A DNA stretch of 64,000 nucleotides from Melieria omissa. Lineage: Eukaryota > Arthropoda > Insecta > Diptera > Ulidiidae. Below are positions 55,592 through 64,000 of this stretch, one piece after another. Positions within the stretch are counted from its first letter, which is position 1; each line of letters begins with the position of its first letter. A program made the position numbers and the translations under genes. Location of the stretch: contig OZ020267.1 of assembly GCA_963971225.1 (NCBI GenBank), positions 113,780,936 through 113,844,935 on the forward strand, in the 5' to 3' direction. Below the pieces are notes generated by a model, which ran no database searches, was not told the origin of the DNA, and worked only from the letters and a program-made list of their open reading frames with translations.

Positions 55592-57844
55592 TTTATATAT
55601 ATGTGTCACATTGCAGATAATTGAGCTCCGCTGCAATTCAACGAAATGTTTTTCAATTACACATTTATGTCAAACAGATATAAACTTTATTGTCTATATT
55701 ATACTGAACGATATGTGTGTGCAAAATTAAATGCGTATTTCGGCGAACTTAAGGGCTCATCGTTTCGCAGAAAACCATAAAAAACGTTTTATGAATGAAA
55801 AAAGTACGCTTTTTTTTATATTTTGCTTTTTTTTGTTTTAGAAAAATGGTTTTTTATGGATGCAAGTTCAAATACCAAGCAAATTTTTCAAACACACCGA
55901 ACGTGTTTCAATAATCAAACGCGTTCACTTATTTACTTAGGCAGTAAATTCGCACATGAATACATTTTTAACACTATGTGTCATTAAAAAAGTTGCACTA
56001 TTCAGATTTTGCAGTTTTCAATTCTCTCTGAAGGTAAACTAACTAAATATCAAAGCTTACTAATCAAAATAATTAACACAACTTATACTGAAAATTCGGT
56101 AAATGAAAAGATGTTTCGTTTTTATTATTGAAAATAACAAAATTCATTCATATTTGATAAATATTTTCTAAGAAATTTTTTGTAACAAAATTTTTAATTT
56201 TTAATTTTAAATTACATAAATTTTAGTAAATTTTTAATTTAAATTTTATGTTTTTTAATGAATAGTTAAAAGCAAAAATTGTTAACCACTAACCTGGTCT
56301 CGAAGCATTCCAGTGCCGTTTTCATTGACATCGAGTGTACCTGTGTAAAGTGAATTCGCAAAATTATTATTAGCGCAAACTTCATTGCAAATTCATTGTT
56401 TATTGTAATAGACAACGCACACTTATGGCCACCTGAGTGGCCAAGTGCGCATTTGATGGCCTTCGTACGACTGCAAAGCAGCCAACTGCTCATCTCCGCT
56501 CGCATCGTTGTGGCTCTCTGCTGCTTCGCTTTTTTTAACAACTCACCATAATCGTAGCCGAGCAATATAACATTTGTGGTTATCCGCTTGATGGCAATTT
56601 GAGTGCCAAATTTTTCCGATACATTCAATATTTATTGCAAATATTCACGTCTTGGCTGTGTTTATGGGCGCGCCACACCTTCCTTGCCTTGTCGCACAAA
56701 CGATTATGTTCGATTGTTATGGCCCCGCAGATCGCACTAATCAGCGTTTCGAGGGTTTATGCGGCATATTTATTGCTGCCGGCTGCCGCAAATCAACTGT
56801 CATCTTAAATGTTTATTCAATGTTTGTTTTTACTTACCAAGGCACTTTGTTATTTTATAAAATGTTTCGCTAATAAAACTTTTTCAGCATCGCATACATA
56901 CAGACAGAATTAGCTAAATAATTGTCTATTCGTGTATTTTGTTTCAGTGACATTTCACAATTAATTACATTACGTTCTCGATTTGCAATTATTTGGAAAA
57001 CTTCAATTAAATCAACTTCCTGTTATGGCGCCATGCATTGTTTTTGTTTTGCTGCGCGTTCGGGATTTTCATGCAATTTGTTTTTATGGTTATTTTCTAT
57101 TTAATGCATTTTTTATATATATTTTTTTAACGTACGGAAATGTAATATATTTGGCGCAATTTTGGCCACCTTCCAAACGCGCCCGCAACCATATTGATTT
57201 ATGTGTGCTCGGACAGTTTTACACACACATACAGAACTACACACACGTTCGTACCGAATGGCGCCGAAATGCAATTGAAATGCATCGAGTGGTCGCTAGG
57301 AATCATGGAGATGTGACTGACTATCAAATACAAAGCAACAACGCAAAAGTTTAGAGTATTGAAAATAGATTTCTGTAGACCTGAAAGTAGGAATAAATTA
57401 ATCAATTGAAAGGTCAAAGTTGAAAGGTCTAATCGATAATTAAATAAATTCACCACAAGCGGAGGACAGAGTCTGAAAACTGTAGATGATCTCAATCGGC
57501 TTTGAAGAAGCCCATTGCTAATCTTAAATAAAGAACGTTGAGTTGGTTGGTTGGTAGTGGTTGTATTGGTTTCATGCTGAGAAGTTGCCTGTAGAATACG
57601 TTTACAGAAGTAGATAACGATTGACAAAGCTTCTATTAAGATCCATTCCATGAAGATCCATTCTTTTGTTCAAGCTTTAGATAGCTAAACATGAACGTAA
57701 AAAAACACCTAGGGGATTCGATCAATCTTCCAAGAATATGTATAGCAGACTGACAACACATGTTCATAATTTTATTAATAGTTGATTTTAGTAATTTTCT
57801 ATTAATTTTGTGTATTTTTCAATAAACACAATAAGAACTTTATT
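55592..57844. other. AT-rich single-copy-looking DNA
   Basis: No TIRs, tandem repeats or coding frames with domains seen. 56.16-56.25 kb is almost pure A/T. Confidence 0.45.
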
Positions 57845-58252
57845 AATTTTTTAATTTTATTTTATTTTTTTTATTTAATTTTATTGTATTTATTTTATTT
57901 TCTTTTATTTTTTTTTATTTTATTTTATTTTATTTTATTTTATTTTATTTTATTTTATTTTATTTTCTTTTCTTTTCTTTTCTTTTCTTTTCTTTTCTTT
58001 TCTTTTCTTTTCTTTTCTTTTCTTTTCTTTTCTTTTCTTTTCTTTTCTTTTCTTTTCTTTTCTTTTCTTTTCTTTTCTTTTCTTTTCTTTTCTTTTCTTT
58101 TCTTTTCTTTTCTTTTATTTTATTTTATTTTATTTTATTTTATTTTATTTTAATTTATTTTATTTTATTTTATTTTATTTTATTTTATTTAATTCAATTT
58201 AATTTTATTTTATTTTATTTTATTTTATTTTATTTTATTTTATTTTATTTAT
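57845..58252 (+). repeat. (TTTTA)n-(TTTTC)30-(TTTTA)n pentamer array
   Basis: About 400 bp. TTTTA units flank a homogeneous block of 30 TTTTC units (about 57963-58112). The 3' TTTTA part has a few AATT interruptions. The 89-codon frame across it is a translation artefact. Confidence 0.97.
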
Positions 58253-60722
58253 TTTAAATTATTACAACTTTTTTTGCTAAATAAAAAACAGTAAAGAAAT
58301 TCCAAAATTAGTTAGGTTTCAATTTTTCTACACAATAATTTTGTTTTTCCTAATTTATTACTATTTTTTAATTATTTTATATACTAAATATTTTATAATA
58401 ATATTTATATTTTATTATTTTATATACCAAATGTTTCTGTATACTATAAATACAAAAAATTGTTTTATTCTTGAATACAAATTCTAACTTTCTGAACACA
58501 TTTATCTTGCAATATTTTTCCTACTGGCTACGGCCTCGCACTCGCACCCAGGTATTTCGAAATGAATTCCAATCGCTGCCAAAACATTTACAATTAAAAC
58601 GTTTACAACAACAAATTCATTGGTAATTCGCGTTTAGTGTTCATTGTATGCGAGTAATCGGAGTACAGAGCACTCCAAAACTTTTTAAACGCATTTTCGC
58701 AATCGATTTTGGAAAAATTTAACTCAACACCAAACTGTGCAGATAATATTTCGGTTAATTAAAAACACTTAAATTCAAATACAAAAAATTCTATCAACCG
58801 CAATGCATATGTGGCTCTATAATTTCACTTTCACACTTTATTAAGCGGAAACAATTAAAACGATTTAGTATTTATTTGAATCTTTTATTCGCAGCTAAAA
58901 ATACTTTTGTAGGAAAATATCACCAACAGTTATAAATGTTCAATTTTCATGACAGTTTATGGAACTTAAGGAGCATAAAGGCATCAAAGTGCATCCCAAT
59001 GACTGGCAGTTAATAAAGATGCACACTCGCTGGTCGAAAATATATATTTTTGATTTTTTTTGGTTTTATTTATTTTGTTTTTTTTTTTCTATTAAAAAAA
59101 ATGCTGCTACTTGCAGTGCAAATAAATCAGAAATCAAAACGCAATGCACTTCAATTCCGAGCGAGTAACAGTCCTGCATGAGTTGGCAATGGACTGCTGC
59201 GCTTTCGCTCTCTCCCCCCACCCCTCCCCTCTCGTGGCACCACAGCAAAGTAATTGAATGATAAAATCGCATACGACCACAACAATAGCAACAACAACTA
59301 AAAATAGCTCATGTGCTGCTGTTTGACATACAAAATGGCCGCTTCAAACTAAACCCCTGGCAATAGCAACAACTACAACAGCTCCATGAAAGCAAGAAGA
59401 GAATTGCATTCGAACTGAACTTATCAAATACTTTTTCTTTCCGTTCGTACACAGTTCAGCTCTTTCTTTTGGGGGGGGGGGGGTACTCACTCAATTGGGC
59501 GTTTATCATTAAATCTACACTGAATTGATTTTTGAACATTTTCAAAGCAAAGAGACTGTGTTGAAAGGTTCAAGTGGTCTTCTTACAATCAATTAGTTGT
59601 GGCTTAAATATTATAAAAACCAATATTTACAAAATTAAATATTGAAAACAAGTTCTTGTGTGTTCTTTGTGTTAAAGCTTGGTTTGCATTATGTCAAATG
59701 GAAGCACAAGCATGAATAATAATTTAACGAAACATTTTTAAATTTGATACAAAATCTAGCTCTCAGTTAACTAGTAAAACACAAAGAGTGTCATTGGCTA
59801 TAATGAAAACCGCACATTATATTACACTTCCATAGGACACTTTACTGCTCAACCTCGGAAAGTGTTAAGTGTTCATGTATGAACGAGCCGCTGTCACGAC
59901 AGGCCAAGAACACCAGACACTAATTAATTCGTACCGCCTGGCTGACAACTATTAAACTCGTATAAAGTAAAACTTTCCGCACACATTGGCCACAATCGCC
60001 GGTATTGTCGTAATTGGCGTTGATTTCTTGTGGTTGTTTATAGCAAAATTTAATCGCTGGGAATTGACGGGAACTGAGCAGCCATTGCGCTGTGTCGCCA
60101 CTTGCTGAAGTTGTGCTCAACACGACATAGTTAGTTGAACACACCAACCCAACCCAAACCCAAACCCACTAACCAGATGTTGTTAAACCGGAAAGAGGGT
60201 CGTTGCCATAAGCACAACAACAACTTCTAGTATCAAATATACAATTTACTCGAGCATAATTTAATAAGTCTTGAATGTGTTCGCTGGGGATGGACTTAAT
60301 CCGATTGTATATGGATATTTCAATAATTTACAATAACAAATAAAGACAAGAACACATACAACAATTGCCTAATTACGTCTTTAACAATGGCACAAGAACC
60401 GTGGGCGAAGATCCTAAACAGCGCCAGTTGAAGATTTTAAACACCAACAGGTTCTACAATACTTATGTTAATATTATAATATATATATTATATATATCTT
60501 ATATTATATAAATAAGAATATGTTAATATTATAATATTTTATGTATCATTTAACATTTTATGTATCAATTCTGATTCCTGAAGCCTTCAGCAGACGTTGG
60601 CATGTATGTTGATTTATATAGAATTAACTGGTTAAACATGTCAAATCTTTCAGAGAATCTCAATGGAAGAAGATATATGTACTTGTATGAGGCTTTTAAG
60701 CAGCATATGAGACCTTCAGCAG
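58253..60722. other. Single-copy-looking DNA
   Basis: A run of 13 G at 59471-59483 and an AT-only near-palindromic stretch at about 60470-60535. No gene is supported. Confidence 0.45.
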
Positions 60723-60870
60723 CAGTGGCGCACACAGGATTTTATTTGGAGTAGGATTTTCATAAGACTTTTGAGCCAAACTCAACTTGAAACCATATTT
60801 TCCATAAGCAATTTTCATTTTAGAAAAGGGGTTTGAAGCCCCAAGTTCCTGCCACCTGTGTGCGCCACTG
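60723..60870. mobile_element. hAT-like MITE, 148 bp
   Basis: Inverted ends CAGTGGCGCACACAGG / CAGTGGCGCACACAGG are flanked by an imperfect 8-bp TSD TTCAGCAG / TTCAACAA (60715-60722, 60871-60878). It is non-coding. Confidence 0.8.
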
Positions 60871-60878
60871 TTCAACAA

Positions 60879-62072
60879 AGATTTTGAAACCACAACACAA
60901 CTCACCCAAAATAGTTTTTTAATTTTTCTTTTTATTTAATAAAGATTTGTATAATGAAAACAATTAGTAAACGCAGAAGAACTAGAAAAGAGGTCATCAG
61001 CTGCTACGATTAGTATTTCTTTAAGCAATAATAATGGCAATAAATTTTTTTAGTATTTTCACCACCAGCTTTTAATTTCGGCGCCCATTACGGGCCGCTT
61101 CGTTTGTGTCGATAACAGTTGAAACTGCAGACAGAGCGCTGCGGCGAGGCGCGACGATGAGTTGCAGGGCGCGCGCACATCCATATCCTGTCATTGCTAA
61201 AAGCCTACAGGCCGCAATATACAACACTACACAGCGGCAACAGTAACAAAGCCAACAACACCAACAGCCGGCGTAAAGCGCGCTGATAGGCAAAGCAATT
61301 AAGCGCACCGCTTTCGCAATTAAAATCGATTTTCGGCATTTTGTTTTAGCGCACACCTGCTTTTTTGGTCATTTTAATTGCAAATTGCACAATTTGCACC
61401 GCGGCACTTTTGCGGGCACAGCGGCAGCGGTAGCGTTTGAGCGTTTGAGGCGCTCGACTATCGAATATCGGCCGCCAGCCGGTCACGCACCCACACACGA
61501 GTGCTTTCGACCGCCAATGGTCGACGATGCGTTTGCGGCGTAATGAAATTAGAGGCGCCCGACACGGGTTAATACTGGGCGCACCACTTTGTCTTTGTGC
61601 CGCAGCACACGGAAATTGTTGACTGACTACATGCGGGCGGGCTTTGTGCGACGCTGTGGGTCGTTGTTCGGCTGAAAATGGGTCGAATTTAAAGGCAGCA
61701 ATTTCTATTGATCGACAATGCATAATGGAGCAGCGAAACACTTAGCGGAAAGCAGTTGCAAGCAAAAATTTAATGACAACAAAGAGCAGTTAACTGACAC
61801 TAAATTTTTGAATGGACGCTAATATCGAAATGATCAATGCGTAGTCGTTAAGGTTGGAATGGCTCTACGCTGACATTTGCTGGTCTTTGTATTTCAGGCC
61901 TTTAAATAGAAACTATTTGAACCCAAAATGTGACTTGAACAAAGCCACTCGAAATGAAGCAGAAATGTTCAAGTGTCAGTTTGGTTAGTTAGTTCTTATT
62001 AAAGTCTTACAAAAACAAAAAATATAGGTCTGCAAAACACTGATATTCCTAGTAAATCAAAGTAAATGATGC
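60879..62072. other. Single-copy-looking DNA
   Basis: GC-rich at 61080-61740 with a 131-codon minus frame that has no domain. No gene is called. Confidence 0.45.
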
Positions 62073-62261
62073 CAGGGGCGGATTCAGAAAAATATTTTAG
62101 GGGGTTTCAAAAAGTAATTCTTTAATATTCAATGTCAAAAAAATGTCAAAAAATGGCTTTTAATTTATGTAGTTTTAGTTTTATGTATGTAGTTTTAATA
62201 ATAGTTTTATTATTTCGGGGGTTTTGATCCCCAAACCCCCCCCCCCCCGAATCCGCCACTG
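62073..62261. mobile_element. hAT-like MITE, 189 bp
   Basis: Ends CAGGGGCGGATTCAG and, inverted, CAGTGGCGGATTCGG, with an imperfect 8-bp TSD AATGATGC / AATTTTGC. Contains 'GGGGGTTTCAAAAAGTAATTC' as in the copy at 62879, and a run of 13 C at 62236-62248. Confidence 0.8.
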
Positions 62262-62878
62262 AATTTTGCATTCATTTAGTCGCTAAAGAAATCTTGCAGG
62301 ACTTTAACTTGTACAGTATTTTTTTTCATTTCCCTAAAAATAAACATAACAATGTTTTTTCGGTCTCAAGGACAAATTGGGTGTAAAGAGAAATCAATTA
62401 CTCATTACATTTTTAGTTAATAAAAACTTCATCTTCAATTCATAAACTTCATAAATTCATAAATTTGTTAACAAAAAACCACAACTAACTTTTTCCATCA
62501 TTTCGTTCTCTCTTTGCATTCCCCATCCGTAGCACTCGACCGATTATTCGGCTTCGTCCATTTGCATTGTTCAGTTCCATTCGTTCCATGCTTGACTCGC
62601 TTGATTTGGTCCAATCTCTCGTTCACATCTGATCACAACTGATACTGTGATCTCGAACTTGTATTTCGAATCGAATTTTTTCTATACATCTTTCAAAAGT
62701 CATAACTACAGTCGAACCCTTTGGTACAGCAGCCCCGAAGTGCGCTAAGGTCACGTTTTCTACAAGCATTCACGTTTACTTTTCACATGAATAAAGATGA
62801 TTCAGAGCCCCTTCTGACGTTTTCGAATGACAGAAACTACACATCTCCCCATTTGTGTCAACTGAAGTCAGAGGCGGA
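62262..62878. other. Spacer between two related MITEs
   Basis: No feature seen. The 77-codon frame at 62721-62954 runs into the next MITE and is not a gene. Confidence 0.45.
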
Positions 62879-63021
62879 TTCAGAAATATATTTCGGGGGG
62901 GTTTCAAAAAGTAATTCTTTGATATTTATAAATTGTCTTTTAATTTGTATGTAGTTTTAATGTCGATCCTAATATTTCGGGGGGTTTCAACCCCCAAAAC
63001 ACACTCCTGAATCAGCCACTG
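62879..63021. mobile_element. hAT-like MITE, 143 bp, exact TSD
   Basis: Ends CAGAGGCGGATTCAG and, inverted, CAGTGGCTGATTCAGG, with an exact 8-bp TSD ACTGAAGT (62871-62878, 63022-63029). Same family as 62073-62261, in the same orientation. Confidence 0.9.
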
Positions 63022-63029
63022 ACTGAAGT

Positions 63030-64000
63030 CGCTCTAACGGCCCCAATACGCCACTGCAACATTCATAGCATCTGTTAATAAACACCACCACAACTTTACG
63101 TCTTCCTGGGCGCATTCAAGCAGTCAGTGCGCCAAACACCGACGCCCAGTTGGGGGTGGATTCGCGACAATTAACACTTCCTCAACGATTGATGATTTTT
63201 AGAGCCAGTTTCACCTCTTCAAATGCCCAAAAATCGTGACGACGCGCACCGTTGGCGGTCTCCGTCCACGTCGACATCGACAGCGCTGGACGCAAACGCA
63301 AAGCTGCTGCGCCGAAATTTCCCCGCCGCCTCCTCTAATCAACGTCAAACAATTAATAACGTCGGCTGGCAGCGCAGTGAAACTGTCAAATCGCAGCCGA
63401 GCGTCACAGCCGAACAGCTGCCAGCAACAGGAGTACAACAACGACAGCCGCACAGCAGAAAACAACGCGCGTGCCGACGCGAATATGCAAATTTCGTAAT
63501 GACAAACTTCAAAAGTTATGCACAATTTAAACTGAAGTGCAAAAGAATCGCGGCGCGACAGCGACAAGGAGCGAGACGTATGCATGAGAATCTTGCAGCG
63601 AGGGCGGCACAAATGGCAACGGCGGGCGGCCAGAAAACATATAAATACGCGTAGGTACACCGAAATTCCGCAATTAATCAAACTTGAGAAAAAATGTGAA
63701 AGACAGGCAGCGACACAACACAATAACTCACAGATATGGCGGGGAAGAGCGGGCGGGCAAAAGAATGCCAACAAAACAACCGAACAGATGGTAAGACAGG
63801 ACGCGACGATGGGTCAGAGGAGGGGGGAAAGGCAGTGCTTTTTATTAGGCAAAAGCAAACACACACAAACAGAGAATTTTGTGCTACATTTTTTGTTTTG
63901 ATTTTTTTGTTGTTGTTTTTGTTTTGAGTTGTTGCGCAAACACTTAAAAATAGGAAGGACATGCTTTCGTTAAATTTACACAAAGACACACACACACAAA
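63030..64000. other. GC-rich DNA with overlapping frames, no gene called
   Basis: Open frames of 143 codons (plus) and 187 codons (minus) overlap at 63211-63774. CAGCAACA-type repeats and a TATAAATA at 63640 are present. Nothing identifies a domain. It could be the edge of a 5' exon region continuing beyond the window. Confidence 0.35.

Noticed and set aside
63211..63774. 187-codon minus-strand frame overlapping a 143-codon plus frame
   Set aside because: Both strands are open at once in GC-rich DNA, there is no domain, and low-complexity Cys/Arg or Gln/Arg composition points to chance.

Overview
This looks like a non-coding stretch of a higher fly genome, most likely a tephritid-like dipteran. 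The evidence is long AT-rich DNA with many (CA)n and (CAA)n microsatellites, several mariner subfamilies, a fly-type Helitron-like repeat with 'GGGCGTGGCAC...GCCCATACAA' units, and no intact host gene. The taxon is inferred from style; no host gene identifies it. I find no convincing multi-exon host gene, tRNA or rRNA. The only hint of a host gene is a weak TATA box plus 13-codon first-exon candidate near 28.0 kb, so most of the window is probably intergenic or deep intron.

What is well supported is a dense layer of transposable elements, many with both ends and target-site duplications (TSDs) visible. There are four mariner copies with TIRs and TA TSDs: 3818-5105 (minus), 6878-8197 (plus), 37953-38898 (plus, internally deleted) and 39072-39814 (plus, internally deleted). 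There is also a Tc1-like remnant (about 14.8-15.4 kb), a pogo/Tigger-like MITE (40741-40970), five TTAA-flanked piggyBac-like MITEs (13823, 15771, 31847 with 31916 nested in it, 49761), four hAT-like MITEs with 8-bp TSDs (731, 60723, 62073, 62879), a CACTA-like element with a 3-bp TSD (48809-49451), an unassigned 1137-bp TIR element (30056-31192) and two Helitron-like repeats (542-2132, 54818-55591).

The most informative locus is 21.07-24.98 kb on the minus strand. A degraded gene of an uncharacterised family (Cys-rich N-terminus, then a possible RNase-H-like core) is split by a 5'-truncated non-LTR retrotransposon. The retrotransposon still has an open reading frame for reverse transcriptase, RNase H and a CCHC motif. 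A 13-bp TSD brackets the insertion, and removing it restores the reading frame of the split gene.

Satellite-like DNA is also prominent: an almost 1-kb near-perfect inverted repeat at 34.55-35.46 kb, a 41-bp and 458-bp repeat field at 47.9-49.7 kb, 198-bp repeats at 44.2 kb, 116-bp repeats at 52.3 kb, an AT-rich dispersed-unit array at 39.8-40.6 kb and a 400-bp TTTTA/TTTTC array at 57.8-58.25 kb. The stretches between (about 8.2-13.8, 16.3-20, 26-30, 35.5-37.9, 41-44 and 58-62 kb) look single-copy and may hold regulatory DNA, but nothing in them can be named from sequence alone.
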